64,000 nt of DNA from Aaosphaeria pasadenensis (Eukaryota; Ascomycota; Dothideomycetes; Pleosporales), in the NCBI GenBank assembly GCA_022813625.1, contig JAKLMB010000010.1, positions 1 to 64,000 of the forward strand, read 5' to 3'. Numbering within the stretch: position 1 is the first letter of the stretch; each line of letters begins with the position of its first letter. The translations under genes and the position numbers were made by a program. The notes under the pieces were generated by a model. The model saw only the letters and a list, made by a program, of their open reading frames with translations, made no database searches and had not been told where the DNA came from. Of this stretch, positions 10,627 through 22,374 are shown in pieces.

Positions 10627-11919
10627 TTAGTATATAGTTATCAAACCTAGGAGACGGCAGTAGGAACACACATCTGGTTTGCTGTGAGCAACGCTTTCCA
10701 TCCGCTCGGCACGTTCTTCTCCAAGTCCAGAATGAGATTGGTTTGTACCCGTATTGTCACCATCGTCCCAGTTATCCCTCATAAGTACAACCGTTCGTAG
10801 CTCTGTAGCGTCTCCTCCCTCACGCTTTGCAATGATCAGTTCCAAGATCCCGCTTGCTACGCTGATGGAGGTAACTCTGACCCACATCTCCCTGAGCTTT
10901 TCTGACAAGATAGTATATGTGCGTAGAGTCTCCACTGTCAGGTCCGGCCAGTCTAGTTCAAGCGTTGTGATCGATGACTTTTGGAGGAATGCAGCCAGAG
11001 ATCCGAGGGTCTCCGAATTGGGAGTATATGTGAGAGAGGTTGAGAATTTGCGTAGGGTTGCATGGTGCTGGAGTGATGTGAAGACTTCGGGCGTGAAGAA
11101 CATAGCTGGTGACGGGATATGCAGTGGTCGTTCTGTAACTGCAAATGATGACAATTGCAGGGTGGCGCTGATAATTTCGCTAGTGACGGATTGCCGCTTC
11201 AACGGAACATGACCGAAGTATGGTGCGTCTGATGGAGTAGGAAATTGCGGCTGAGAGACTATCGTCAAGCTGGTAAGATGTCGGAGACCAGCTAGAACAG
11301 ATAGAGTGGCGGTATCCGAAGTTCTGGAAAATCCGTCGAATGAGAAAGAACGAAGATCAGATAGAGAAGAGAGGAAATCAAGACTCTGTTGGTAGATACA
11401 TCCCTCCAAATTCAACTCTTGCAGGTCCTTCCACACGCTTCCTAATGCCTTTAGAAATCCGTCGATGAACTCACGATAGAAGTAGGAAGGTCTCCGAGGA
11501 AGACCTCGTACTGTCAATGATTTTAGTTTGTGTAACTTTCGCATACTTTCGCACAATTTGTCGATCTCTTTTTCATGTAGCTCCCATGTGGCGAGATGGG
11601 GAGGGGAATCATTTCGGGTGTGAGAAACCGGACGATCAAGGATCGGTTTTAGATCAACCTCATGTAATTCGATTACAATGGTGGTAACGTAATGGAGATA
11701 TTCTGGTGGTGTATGTCGGATCCACTCATGCAACGCATTTTGACCGCGGAAGATCAGTGATCGTTGATAAATGAACTTGTGAGCCACTGAATGTATCTCT
11801 TTGCATGCGAGCAGAAGTCCCGTTCCGGAGGTTGGTTCAAAAAGAACATCCTTGTAGATTTGCTCTCGAAGTTCGAGCGGAAGAGCGAACAATGGTGAAT
11901 CGGTACTTGTATTGACCAT
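10627..11919 (-). CDS. F-box-like / LRR-type protein
   Basis: A single-exon gene of 430 residues starts at the ATG at 11919. The open frame extends eight codons further up but only to a TTG. The N-terminus has FALPLELREQIYKDVL, the short F-box-like opening common in large ascomycete families of substrate adaptors. The rest has scattered leucine-rich stretches (LKSLTVRGLP, LQELNLEGC, LRSFSFDGF, LRHLTSLTIV) that read like irregular LRRs. F-box proteins recruit targets to SCF ubiquitin ligases, but whether this one binds Skp1 is inference. Confidence 0.65.
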   Translation of the reverse strand: MVNTSTDSPLFALPLELREQIYKDVLFEPTSGTGLLLACKEIHSVAHKFIYQRSLIFRGQNALHEWIRHTPPEYLHYVTTIVIELHEVDLKPILDRPVSHTRNDSPPHLATWELHEKEIDKLCESMRKLHKLKSLTVRGLPRRPSYFYREFIDGFLKALGSVWKDLQELNLEGCIYQQSLDFLSSLSDLRSFSFDGFSRTSDTATLSVLAGLRHLTSLTIVSQPQFPTPSDAPYFGHVPLKRQSVTSEIISATLQLSSFAVTERPLHIPSPAMFFTPEVFTSLQHHATLRKFSTSLTYTPNSETLGSLAAFLQKSSITTLELDWPDLTVETLRTYTILSEKLREMWVRVTSISVASGILELIIAKREGGDATELRTVVLMRDNWDDGDNTGTNQSHSGLGEERAERMESVAHSKPDVCSYCRLLGLITIY

Positions 11920-14531
11920 CTGAGATTGTGGGAATGTGAACAATTATTTGCACCTATGAGCTAATGAGTATTTAGATTTTCACCATGACAGAAGGCGAAT
12001 CACCTCAGTACTATCCGGCCTCAATTATATGTTGTATGCAGGAATGCTGGACGTGGGTTGAGGGCAACTAGATGGTGGGCGAGAAGTTGCATCGATTACA
12101 ATTGAAAAGACCAGGCCTGAGATGCTAATCTACTTATAAGGAATGGTACTGGGATTGATGACCATGAAGAACCCAAAGGGGCGATCGATAAGCAATCCAA
12201 TAGAACCGAGAAAACCATAGTGACTCCCAGCAGCATGAGCGAGTGCTGTGAACATTCACGTATGATTGATCAATGCTTTGGTCTTGTAAAGACGTATCAT
12301 ACGATACTACTTCATTCATGCCCAACATACTGTGATACTGGTGTGATCGGCATTTCTTTTTTGAACCAGCTTTAATTACCCCCAACAGGATTCCGTTTTA
12401 TCAACCTTGTCATTATTCTGAAAAGACGGCTAATCGTACATGCTTAAAAGGGGTTCGGGTCCCCTTCGTCATAGGCGTGGAGAAGCAATGAAATGGCGTT
12501 GACAGGGTCTACACGATTCTGGAAGTTCAGCCATAAAGAGAGTAGGGAAAGTCCAAATCGAGAAAGCAGATTGCGGAGATGGTATATCGGTTCTCGGTAA
12601 AACTTGTACCAATTCCACGCGAGCGCCACCCCAGAGTGTTTCAGTACGGAGTAATCTGAGAGGGTTCTCGAAGCGGTCAATAAACCATCAAGGCGTGGCA
12701 TGTTTTGTCCACATGGCAGATGTCGAACAGCAACGCCCGAGCACCGCCGAAGCATAACGTACAGGCAGATCCATGCTCAGGAAGAACGCCGATCCAATGA
12801 GAACTTGGACCTGGACTATATGACTTTGTAAGGCGAAAGGTAGTACAATGGATATCCCACCCACGCAGAATAGCGTGAGTTAGAAGAGCTGAGCGGAAGG
12901 TAGTGAAATCCATCGCAGTGCAGTGCAGAAGGCGATGACACCAAAGCTGATCGTACGATTATCGATCCATGGCTGTGGACGACATGTGCCACAGTGAACT
13001 TTGAACGTGATGTTCTGTGGAAGCAGGGTTTGAATTGCTTTTTCTGCGGCGGTAGAGGAAGGCATCCTCCGGCCCCGTCCGATTGGAATTCGGTCCATTC
13101 CGTAGAATGAGTCGCTTGTGGAAAGGGCTTGAAGATGTTCCAGTGGGAAAAATAAAGGAGTTTCACAAATCTATATCAGAGTTTGTATTTTCAGAGCCGA
13201 GCTTGCGGGCATGTCCTGAGCGCATCCGTATCCTAGACCATTTCCTGATTTGCTAGTCATCATATTTAGTCGATGTCAGATGCAAGATCCACGAATCGAA
13301 GTGATTCGCGATCGTTAAGTACTATCTAGGTAATGCTCAATCTCCTACCCCGTAAATTTGTGGCGGAGGCATTTAAGCAAGGATCAGCTGGCTGAGAGAA
13401 GCCATAGAGCACAGCGTGCCCAGTGATAGTAGTCAGTGGGTATTGCTATCAAATATGGATGGTCAAATCCAGATTAGTGCGTCTGCTCAAATTGACACCA
13501 CAAGCTTTACTGGTGCGAAAGAACGGAGGCTGAAGAGCGCCCGATGCGTATGACAATGCTAAAGTCCAAATGGGCATCTCTAGATCGAGTAGAGACAGTA
13601 GCCAGGTTAACGATGAAAAGTTATCGGAATATGTAATTGTCGTTTAACATTCGTCTTGAGAAGTCGATCTGCCTTACGCTGATTAATATTTAAGATGTTG
13701 CAAAGACCATGCTTGGGATGTACAGCATTATGTATGCTTGGTCCAGTAACCATAGTTCTCTATATACCAGCAAGATGAGACCTTAATCTCGTGGCAGACC
13801 ATGCGAAAGCTACAGGGTTGGACTTGTGAAGGACACTGGTGAGCTGACCGCGCGGCTGTTCTTTGGGCATGCCGCCATGGGGAGAAGAAGCTTATTCGGT
13901 GGCTTGTAGTGTCCCAGGGAACATTTCGCGTAACGTTCGCAAAGCGAAGAGGGATCTAGAAGTTCTTCGATTGTGGCGGCGAGCCTTGCAGGTCGAGTGG
14001 ATGTGGGTAAGCGAGGTTGAACGCCCATCGTATGTTCTCCAGGCTGGAACAAGGTAACAAGCCGCGTGACAACCACGTGGAATATTGTGTGAACCTTGCT
14101 ACGGCATTCTCATAGACCTCCTTTCTTAAAAGCGTAATTGGACGAGGCATTGGTTTCACAACTTGGTTTCATTGTGTCCAGCTCTTGCATGCCAGCCACA
14201 GATAACGAGACCCTCATGGGCGCATACCTAGCGTTTTGCGCCACGATATCAGCTTCAGGAATTTGTGAAAAGGGACGAATAGAATCGAAATTGGAAGAAA
14301 ATATGATTATTGATCCGCTCTGCTCTATTGAATACAATGAAACGGCAAGGGGATAGAGAAGCATTAGAAGTACATGAAAATGCTCCCGCTGACAAATTGG
14401 GCATCAGCTTTTGTTACATGGCCGACCACTGGATCGACGGCTGGAGTAGCCCTAGAATCAAGCTGATCGAGTATAAGTAGGTTTAGAGGCCACTTCCTGA
14501 AATCCAATCCTCAAGCCATTGCGCCACCGCA
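11920..14531. other. 2.6 kb gene-poor spacer
   Basis: Apart from the weak coding remnant at 12880-13098, no gene is convincing. Frames at 12444-12755 and 13810-14364 are short, on varied strands, and unlike any family I know. Composition is ordinary, so this is not RIP-degraded to the degree of the left end. It marks the change from accessory to housekeeping genes. Confidence 0.5.
12880..13098 (-). pseudogene. Possible decayed membrane-protein remnant
   Basis: The minus strand encodes an ATG-led frame with a Cys-containing segment (FKVHCGTCRPQPWIDNRT) followed by a hydrophobic stretch (ISFGVIAFCTALRWISLPSA). Past its stop, other frames stay hydrophobic (WVGYPLYYLSPYKVI in frame 12816-13166), which suggests a frameshifted membrane protein. 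I do not recognise the family. Confidence 0.25.
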
Positions 14532-15988
14532 TCATACTCGCAACAGCTTAGCAGCATATTGAGTTATCAACTCCTCAGTTGGGAAGGCCATCTCTTCTAG
14601 CTTCTGTGCGTATGGCGTTGGGACTTCCGCACCCGTCACACGGGCTGGAGGAGCCTCCAAGTAGTCAAAGGCGTATTCGCAAGTCAGAGCCATGATCTCG
14701 GAACCGACGCCAAATGAAGGGAAGCCAGACTCAACAGCCAACAAATGACCAGTCTTCTTAACCGATTTTACTATGGCCTCAACATCAAGGGGCTTGATGG
14801 ATCGGAGGTTGATGACCTCAGCTTCGACGCCGTATCGCTTCTTCAAGTTCTCGGCAGCAACGAGAGACTGGCCGACGCAACGGGAGAGAGTGACCATAGT
14901 GAGGTCCTTGCCGGGGCGCTCAATCTTGGCCTTTCCGAACTGCGATTATTGTCAGCAACAATTACAGCTACACAAATGTGGTGAATATCGTACAGGGATG
15001 ACGAAGTCGTCCTTTTGAGCGGCTTCGCTCATAGGGAACGAAAGTCCGTAAAGGAGCCTATGCTGGAGTTAGCAACACACCATGGCAGACATATCAGGAT
15101 TCCTCACTCGTTCTCTAGCACGACTACCGGGTTGGGGTCACGGATGGCAGCCTTCATCAGACCCTTGGCATCCTCAGCGCTGTAGGGTGCGACCACCTTC
15201 AAACCCGGAATGCTACCATACCAAGCGGTGTAATCCTGTGAGTGCTGGGCAGCGACACCGGCGGCGAAACCGTTCGGTCCACGGAAGGTGATGTTACAGG
15301 GCTGAATGCCACCGGACATGTAGTGGGTCTTTGCTGCGGAGTTGATGATCTGGTCAATGGCCTGCATAGCGAAGTTGAAGGTCATGAATTCGCACTACGG
15401 TTGTTAGACACAGCGTGGCCGATACTTTGTGATTCGGGGGGTGTGTGTGCTTACAATGGGAGCGAGTCCAGCAAGAGCAGCACCGACAGTAAGACCAGCG
15501 AAACCAGATTCAGTGATAGGGCTGTCAATGACCCTCTTCTCACCGAAACGGTCCAGGAGGCCCTTTGTGACTTTGTATCTGGATATACAATTAGCGATCA
15601 TCCTCTTATAGGCACCACTCCTTCGTATTTTCGAGTCCCTAGCATGCAAAGCAGTCCAATTGCGTCCAGCACAACCGAAATGTCCACATATATCCAGAGT
15701 TGTCGACAATTGAGATTAATTCCCGGGCTCAACGTACGCTCCGTTGTATTGGGCAACCTCTTCTCCCAATACGAAGACCTTCTCGTTCTGTTCCATCTCC
15801 TCAGCCATTGCCTCGTTCAGCGCCTCACGCACTGTCATCTCTTTGCTACCACTGGAAGATGCATAGCCACGGGTCCTTGCAATTGATGGAATGGCAGCTG
15901 TTGCGCGGAAGGCAGGTCGGAAGGTAGGCGCTGGCCTTGATGCAGACACCAGGCGAGCAGCTGGTCGGAAGAGCCTGGAGGAAACCAT
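14532..15988 (-). CDS. pdb1: Pyruvate dehydrogenase E1 component subunit beta
   Basis: This is the beta chain of the thiamine-dependent E1 enzyme that decarboxylates pyruvate in the mitochondrial matrix. The spliced product is 377 residues, the usual length. Five exons are read: 15988-15738, 15578-15455, 15394-15108, 15057-14994 and 14939-14532, each joined by GT-AG introns that restore family sequence. The first 45 residues are rich in Arg, Ala and Ser with no acidic residues, as for a mitochondrial presequence. Landmarks are MTVREALNEAMAEEM, VFVLGEEVAQYNGAY, DSPITESGFAGLTVGAAL, GPNGFAAGVAAQHSQDY and the transketolase C-terminal domain starting near MVTLSRCVGQSL. Intron 1 is 159 bp, clearly longer than the others (50-60 bp). 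Head-to-tail with erg6 upstream. Confidence 0.95.
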
Positions 15989-16876
15989 TGCTCTAGAGAT
16001 CTAAGGAATGTGGAGGGATTTGAGAAGATGGAAACTCCTGGGCGGACGCTGGACCGGGTTGAAGATGATTGTGATGGGGGTAAGATTTCTCGCAAAGATA
16101 GCTGGGTGGATCCCCCGAGCTCCGACAATAATGTTGAGCTTGGTCTTGGCAATCCACCACCTCAACTCACCCATCATCTCCGTGTTGAGCCGTTACTTTT
16201 CTCTCTCGCGTTGGGCGTGAATCCCGATCCGATAGTTACCTCTTACGGGGATGATAACAGATAGTTAATTGCCCATCTCTCACGTTCTCACGTAACCGCA
16301 AAGGGCAGCCTTTCGCTCTTCCTCTTTTCGGATCCCAGTCACACTGGGCTCTTTACATTCTAAGGCGGAGGGGACGGGGAGGAGAAGAAAAAAGAAAGGC
16401 TTCCTGATTCCTCCGAGATCCCCAAGTACGGAGGATAGGTACACCGTACTCGTACCTCTACTACTGTTCATCACGCGCTGTAAGCCAGCCATCTCATATT
16501 TCGAACGAAGAATTATTACAGTTGATATTGATCCGTACGCTGCTCTCTCTATATTACCCGCCAACGGGTTCCTTAATCCCTCATTCCGTCGTGCGTCTCC
16601 CGGCATACACGCAGTGTATGCCATCATCATCAGTCGGCCTTGATTTTTATCTTGCCTTTCCAAATTATTACATGTGTATAGGTATATAAGCGGTTGCATC
16701 CCACTCCCCGTACCTGCTGTTCATGCAAGTATGTCCAAGTACCAGGGAAAGCCATCTCAGACTTGACGCTCCCTTTTTTTTTCTATCAAGAAGTTGGGTA
16801 AGGAGAAAAAGAAGAAGTAGAGGTTGGAAAAATTAGAAGAGAAACTGAACGAGAAGACCATACCCTTTGGTCCTCT
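15989..16876. other. pdb1 promoter and erg6 3' flank
   Basis: Both neighbours are on the minus strand, so this holds the pdb1 upstream region and the erg6 3' flank. A pyrimidine tract (CCCTTTTTTTTTCTATC) lies near 16770. No further gene is seen. Confidence 0.6.
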
Positions 16877-18142
16877 CTAAGCATCGGCAGGTTTACGGCC
16901 AACCATCATGTACATGGGAGTGAAAAGCTTCTCCCGGCCACCTGCGACCAAGCAGTCGGCAGCGAGCGCAAGGCTGTCAGCCGTCTTTTGGGTACCCTTT
17001 GGTGCAAGACCAACGATCTCCAAAGCACCGACAAAACGATGGACGATTCCTCTACCAACCTTGGTCATGCGAAGGATCGTGGGGATGTCACCCAGGGTGG
17101 TGATGTACTTGAGCTGACCGGACAATGGCCAGTACCATGGTGAATAGTCTTCGTCCTCTCGGTCAGCCAAGTCTTCCTTGTGCTCCATAACAAATCCAGC
17201 AGTCTCCATTGCCTTCAAGGCAACTTCGACCTTCTCCATGTTGGAGATGCCGTCACCGATCTCGATGCCGAGACGGATCTCCCTGTGATGTGGGTTGTCG
17301 TTGTCATATTCGTCGGTCATGAGCCACTCGTACACGCCGAAGACACCACCTGGCTTGAGAACACGGAATATCTCACTGTAGATACCCTCGAGGGACGGGG
17401 CATGGACAGTAGCTTCTATGGCGTAGACCGCATCGAACGAGTTGTCGGGGAAGGACATTTGCTGTAGCATGTGTCAGCCATTGTTCCTGGCCCAGGTCAA
17501 CCGATATAATCAATGTTACATACCATGAAATCGCCCTTGGTGAATTTGAGCTTGTGAGAGAGACCTTCCTTTGCGGCATATGCCGTAGCGCGCTCGATCT
17601 GGTAGTCGTTGTTGTTCAATCCGATAACGTTGGCTCCCGAGAACTTGACGATCTCTCGTGCTGGTCCTCCAACACCGCAGCCAACGTCAAGCACGCGCAT
17701 TCCGTCCTTGAGGCCCATCTTGGCAGCGAGGTAGTGCTCATGGCGGGCAATAGCCTGGTGGAAGGGTTCGCCATAGGCGAATCGGCAGAAGTGGAAGCTC
17801 TGTCCCCAGCCATACTCGTACAAATCAGTGGCGAGGTTGTAGTAATGTCTGGTAAGGGTGGCGTATTCGTCTCGTCGAGCCTGTCACATTCCCAAGTCAG
17901 CATTGGTTGGTAGAGTTTGGAAGTTCCTTCATGCATACCTTTCGAGTCTCCTCAGTCTCATCCTCAGCTGCCTTGTTGTCCCAGTGCTTGAAATACTCGT
18001 CTACAGCAGCTTGCTGAGCTGCCTTGTCCTTCTGGAACATGGCAGTCATTCCACCCTTGGCCTGGGAGGATTTGCCATGCATGGCCTTGTTGAAAGCGGC
18101 ATCACGGACGTGATCCTCGTGTTCGAGAGCGGTGGGAGACAT
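16877..18142 (-). CDS. erg6: Sterol 24-C-methyltransferase
   Basis: Erg6 transfers a methyl from S-adenosylmethionine to C-24 of zymosterol or lanosterol-type substrates in ergosterol synthesis, on the ER and lipid droplets. The product is 381 residues, the normal size. The ATG at 18142 begins MSPTALEHEDHVRDAAF; the frame extends upstream only to a TTG. Three exons are 18142-17939, 17880-17524 and 17461-16877. The SAM-binding motif VLDVGCGVGGPAREI is near residue 131. The sterol-binding YEYGWGQSFHF motif and the NNNDYQIERA and ATVHAPSLEGIYSEIFRVLK segments are all intact. A large divergent region separates it from slt11. Confidence 0.95.
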
Positions 18143-19023
18143 GATTTCAGATTGAATTGTTTCCAATTGGAATGATATGATGAGGTGTCACAATTGAAAG
18201 AAAGGACGCAACGAAGTAGCGAAGTTGTCGATGTTCCAATTGGATGGAGAAGTGGTGGTAGTGGTAAGAGAGAGTGAAATTGAAGTCAAAGGAAAGGGAA
18301 ATGTTGAAGCCCTTAAGTAAATAGCGGGATGGGGGAGAGGGAGGGAGTCTCTTTGGGAAATTTCCAGGAGGCGGTCACACTGACGGGCCGGCCAAGGGTC
18401 AAGCGTTCAAGGGTGGGACCCCCTTCCACTGCCACTGTCCAGATTCACACTGGGAGAGATACTTGTTACGGTACTAGCACGGTGTACCACCACAGTCACC
18501 ACAGGGCCACTCACATAACAAATGTAACCACCTGGTACTTACCTCCTACTGGGCTCCAGGTACCGGACCCATACCCAGATGTTCCTGTCGTACCCCTGGA
18601 TCCGTGATTGGTCGGTTGCCACACGGATCACAAATCGCCCCTTCCACCCGAGATATCAATTCTCCCAGTAGTCGTCGCATCCTCACATGCTCCGTCATCC
18701 TTTCCTACCGATTCCACAGGAAAGTTCCTCTCTATGCGCCTTTGAGAGAAAGTCGCCTGCTCATGCCCCACCGCATTCCTAACAAAGGCACCTAGCTACA
18801 TACTACCTTAGGTACCCTATCGAGTGCTTGGAGCCTACGGAAAAAACATACGACACTTGCCGCTAATTGCGCGTCCTCCGCTTTCTCCATCACATTCAAC
18901 GACCACAACATAGACGACACAGCCCGCCTCACAGGAACAAGGTTCTGCGCGCCGCTTGCGAGATTTCAAAAGCACTTGCCGAATCCTTGGATCTAGCGCG
19001 TCCACACCGCTCACGACCCAACA
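18143..19023. promoter_or_regulatory. Divergent erg6 / slt11 promoter region
   Basis: An 881-bp shared upstream region between two divergent genes. It contains a near-palindromic TACCTTAGGTA around 18804-18814 and several CACCTGG/GGTACC-like short motifs. No defined transcription factor site can be assigned by eye. Confidence 0.5.
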
Positions 19024-20151
19024 ATGCCGCCCCAGATCAAGCAAGACCTGAACCGGTCGGGTTGGGAGACGACGGATTTCCCCTCCGTGTGCGAGAAATG
19101 CCTACCAGACAACCCCTACGTCCAGATGCTGAAGGAAGACCATGGCGCCGAGTGCAAAATTTGTACACGCCCGTTCACCATATTCCGATGGAAGGCTGAC
19201 CGCACTTCTCGCCAAAAGAAGACAAACATCTGTCTGACCTGTGCTCGTCTTAAGAACTGCTGCCAACACTGCATGCTGGATCTGTCGTTTGGTCTGCCCA
19301 TCGTAGTCCGTGACGCAGCCCTGAAGATGGTTGCCCCCGGCCCACAGAGCAGCATCAACAGGGAATACTACGCACAGGAACATGAGAAGGAGATTGAGGA
19401 GGGGAGAGGGGCGCTCGAAGAGTACAACAAAACCGACGAGAAAGCACGAGAGCTCTTGAAGCGATTGGCACAGAGTGAGCCGTACTACAAAAAGCAGCGG
19501 AGGCTAGAGGCCGAAGGAACGGGCAGTGCGCACAAGGCGTTGCCAGCTCCTGGAGCTGCGGGTAGTTCCAGTGCAGGCGGACATGTGCCTGGGCCTATCC
19601 GAACCCGCGATAGCAAAGCAGCTGTAGGTGGACGAGGTGGTTTCAAGTCGAACAGAGGCGGGCGTCTTCCTGGGGCTCAGCTTGCGCCGAGTCCCCAGGA
19701 CTGGCTGCCTCCGACAGATCCAAACGTCTCATCCCTATTCGTAACCGGTGTTGAGGATGATCTACCTGAGCATGCTATTCGCACACACTTCGCGCAGTAC
19801 GGTCAACTACGATCAGTGGTGTGCTCACACCGCGCTCATTGCGCATACATCAATTATATCAAGAGGAACGACGCAGAGGCTGCGGCAGAAGCCCTGCAGG
19901 GGAAAACCGTAATCAAGGGCTGTCCGTTGCGTGTAACGTGGGGCAGACCCAAGCAGCTGGACAGCATGGATCAAAACCAAAGAATGATGTATGCGAAGGA
20001 AGGAAGAACCACTGCAGCGCCTCGGAGGACCAATGCGACTCTGGCAGCCATCGAGGCGCCTCCAGAAGACAACTTGGACACCATCTCGGCAATTGCACCA
20101 CCTCCCGGTGCTGATGACGAGGTTCAATATGCAAGTTTGGCTGGGAATTGA
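19024..20151 (+). CDS. slt11: Pre-mRNA splicing factor Slt11/Ecm2 (RBM22 family)
   Basis: Slt11/Ecm2 is a spliceosome component that contacts U2/U6 snRNA during catalytic activation. This single-exon gene gives 375 residues. The N-terminus has the family's multi-cysteine zinc region: CEKCLPDNPYVQMLKED, CKICTRPFTIFRW, then CLTCARLKNCCQHCMLDLSFGLP. An RRM follows at about 238-306 (SLFVTGVEDDLPEHAIRTHF, then HCAYINYIKR). A low-complexity Ala/Gly-rich linker lies between. The start follows a CAACAATG context and fits the family N-terminus. Convergent with mzm1. Confidence 0.92.
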   Translation: MPPQIKQDLNRSGWETTDFPSVCEKCLPDNPYVQMLKEDHGAECKICTRPFTIFRWKADRTSRQKKTNICLTCARLKNCCQHCMLDLSFGLPIVVRDAALKMVAPGPQSSINREYYAQEHEKEIEEGRGALEEYNKTDEKARELLKRLAQSEPYYKKQRRLEAEGTGSAHKALPAPGAAGSSSAGGHVPGPIRTRDSKAAVGGRGGFKSNRGGRLPGAQLAPSPQDWLPPTDPNVSSLFVTGVEDDLPEHAIRTHFAQYGQLRSVVCSHRAHCAYINYIKRNDAEAAAEALQGKTVIKGCPLRVTWGRPKQLDSMDQNQRMMYAKEGRTTAAPRRTNATLAAIEAPPEDNLDTISAIAPPPGADDEVQYASLAGN

Positions 20152-20352
20152 AGTCTCTTGAGAGCTACGGAATCTATTCACACCTGGCGTTTGGAGGTAT
20201 TCATGGGTATCATGGTTCATTTCTGGGGCGGTCAAAAGTCAAGTTGAACAGCATTTGGTTCCTGCTAGTGTATTCTTTCCACTTCCGTTCTTGATATCCT
20301 CGTTGTTCCCACGCTCGGTCTCGTCATGTATATTAAGCTCTAGACGAAGGAG

Positions 20353-20713
20353 TCAATAATTAGTATATTGCATGGAGATGGGAACATATCTGTGCTCCGC
20401 CCACATACTGTAATTGCCCTTATCGTCGACCACTTGACCCTGAACCACGTTCGCCCTCAGGAATTTGGCCACGTCCTCGGCATGTGTTATTTGCTTGGTA
20501 AGCTCCTCGCTGCCGGTAGGAAGTCCGCGGTTCTTTTCGAATGTCTGCCGGGCCTGCCACCGCGCAGCAGCCAGAGTGTTGAAGTCCCCTGGATACATTG
20601 AATTAGCATTGGCTGGACTGTGGTTTGTCTAACGAGGAAGCCATACCCTGAAAAGCAATACGCGTGGATCGCAGAATATGCCTATAGGCTTGAAGTGCAA
20701 TTTCCTTCGACAT
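20353..20713 (-). CDS. mzm1: Mitochondrial zinc maintenance protein 1, complex III assembly LYR protein
   Basis: Mzm1 (LYRM7 type) is a matrix chaperone that stabilises the Rieske iron-sulfur protein before its insertion into complex III. Two exons, 20713-20647 and 20588-20353, give 100 residues. They are joined by a 58-bp intron that restores the family reading RIAFQG-DFNTLAAARWQARQTFEKN. The LYR-type opening is ALQAYRHILRSTRIAF and the C-terminal helix is HAEDVAKFLRANVVQGQ, both typical. The gene would be missed without splicing because neither exon is long. Divergent from Lunapark with 405 bp between. Confidence 0.88.
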
Positions 20714-21118
20714 TGGGGAGAATCTATACTGTGTACTCCGGACTGGTGCTGTGAAAACAATGCCGTCGTGTCGTCGTGCAGATGGTGACAAGAAAGTTCG
20801 GAATGCTAAAGGGTGGAAGAGAGGTTTTGCCGCAGGTGCAGGGGTCAGGGTTCCGGCGCCGATCCGGCAGCTGCAGGTGCTGCCACCTAACTACGTACAT
20901 AGTACCGGTACACAATAACTACCTAGGCATCGTATGCAGCGTTAACACACGACTGACGTCGCCTGCACATCCATCTTTTGAAACAAATCGACACTAACGC
21001 ATAATCGCTGGCATCGTCGACCCACGACAATACTCATGTCGCCATAGAGAGAACTTCTTTCTGTACCCACGAAGGGCGGAACGCGGAACCACTACGAATA
21101 CCCGGTGGATTTGGAACC
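20714..21118. promoter_or_regulatory. Divergent mzm1 / Lunapark promoter region
   Basis: A 405-bp shared upstream region. It includes a CTACCTAGGCA motif near 20920, a variant of the TACCTAGGTA palindrome seen elsewhere in the window. Confidence 0.45.
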
Positions 21119-22374
21119 ATGGTGACATTCTGGCCGTGGAAAGTGAGTGTCCCTAGCTCTTGCATTCGATATACCATTAACAAGAGGCGCACGGTAGTCG
21201 GCTGAAGACGCTGCCTCATTTGAGAAGACCCTATCTACCCTATCCGAGAAGATATCCAGGACCGCCACTCGAAACGATGCTTTGCGACAAAGATCGAGAC
21301 GTGTACGTGTCATGTGGACTCTGTATGCGGGGTTCGCATACATCCTCGCGGCGCTCTTGTTGCTCCTGGTGACAGGTTGGAGAAGTTGGGGAGCTACAGA
21401 GGTTTCCATAATGTCTGGAGGGCCAGTCATGTCAGTGATATACATGTAATATTCTGTAAGAGGCTTGTCGACTGATCAGTACCGTCTGTAGTATTTACAC
21501 TGTCCGAACTGCCTTCACGACCTACTATGAGTACCGCATCTCGAAAACGGAGAGCTATCTTGAGAGCCTACAGAGCGAACGGGACGCGACCATCGAGAGA
21601 CTGAAGGCCGCTACGAAATACAACTCTACCCAACAACTACTTGAGAAGTATGGGTCACCGCCCAAGTCGAAAGATGTAGCCTCTCCAAGCGATAAAAAGA
21701 CATCCCAAGGCCCACAGCATCCACCTCCACCGCAGGGCCCGCGAACAAATATGGCCCCGCCGCCGACTGCAAACATTCAACGTCCCCCTGGCCAGCAACA
21801 GTTCATTCCCCAGAGGCCGGAATCTGCTGGATCATCGTCGCCAGGTCCTTCTCCAGTTCAGGCTCTACCGTCTCGAGAGCTACCAGGAGCGGATTTTGCA
21901 CCCAATGCCTTCGGTGCTGATACAACCAAACAATACTCTTCATCTGCTGCTTCAACATTCATGCAGCCTCATTGGTACGACAGAATTCTCGATGCGTTGC
22001 TGGGAGAAGACGAAACACAACCCAAGAACCGTCTAGCTATGATCTGTAGCGAGTGCAGACTCGTCAACGGTCAAGCTCCACCAGGTACTCGGACTCTTGA
22101 GGATATCGGACGATGGCGTTGCGGGGGGTGTGGAGCATGGAATGGAAAAGAGAAGGTCAAGGTGGATGCTGTTGCCAACTTGGTGCAAGATTGGGAGGCA
22201 GAGAGGCAAATTAGAGCAAAAGAATTAGGCCATAGCGCGGAAAGTGATGCTGCCTCGGACAGCAGAGAATATCTCGATGAAAGTTTAGGGGCAGGTGCGG
22301 CGAAAGACTCCTCCGACGAGGTCCAACCTCTCGCCAGAACGACAAGGAGCAAGAAATCTAAGGGGAAGAAATAG
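21119..22374 (+). CDS. lnp1: Lunapark-type ER junction protein
   Basis: Lunapark stabilises three-way junctions of the tubular ER. Three exons, 21119-21142, 21198-21430 and 21492-22374, give 379 residues. The tiny first exon encodes MVTFWPWK, which splices to SAEDAASFEKTLSTLSEKI, a typical start for this family. Two hydrophobic segments follow (LYAGFAYILAALLLLLVTGW and VSIMSGGPV...), then a coiled-coil (YRISKTESYLESLQSERDAT). Next is a Pro-rich linker and the C-terminal four-cysteine zinc finger, CSECRLVNGQ ... WRCGGCGAWNG. The intron 2 donor is GTCAGT, slightly unusual. Confidence 0.92.

Noticed and set aside
14440..14530. tRNA-like stretch on the minus strand (GGTGGCGCAATGGCTTGAGG)
   Set aside because: No proper T-loop or acceptor pairing follows at the right distance.
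14532..18142. Secondary-metabolite cluster around pdb1 and erg6
   Set aside because: Both are primary-metabolism genes of normal length and no polyketide or peptide synthase gene is nearby.
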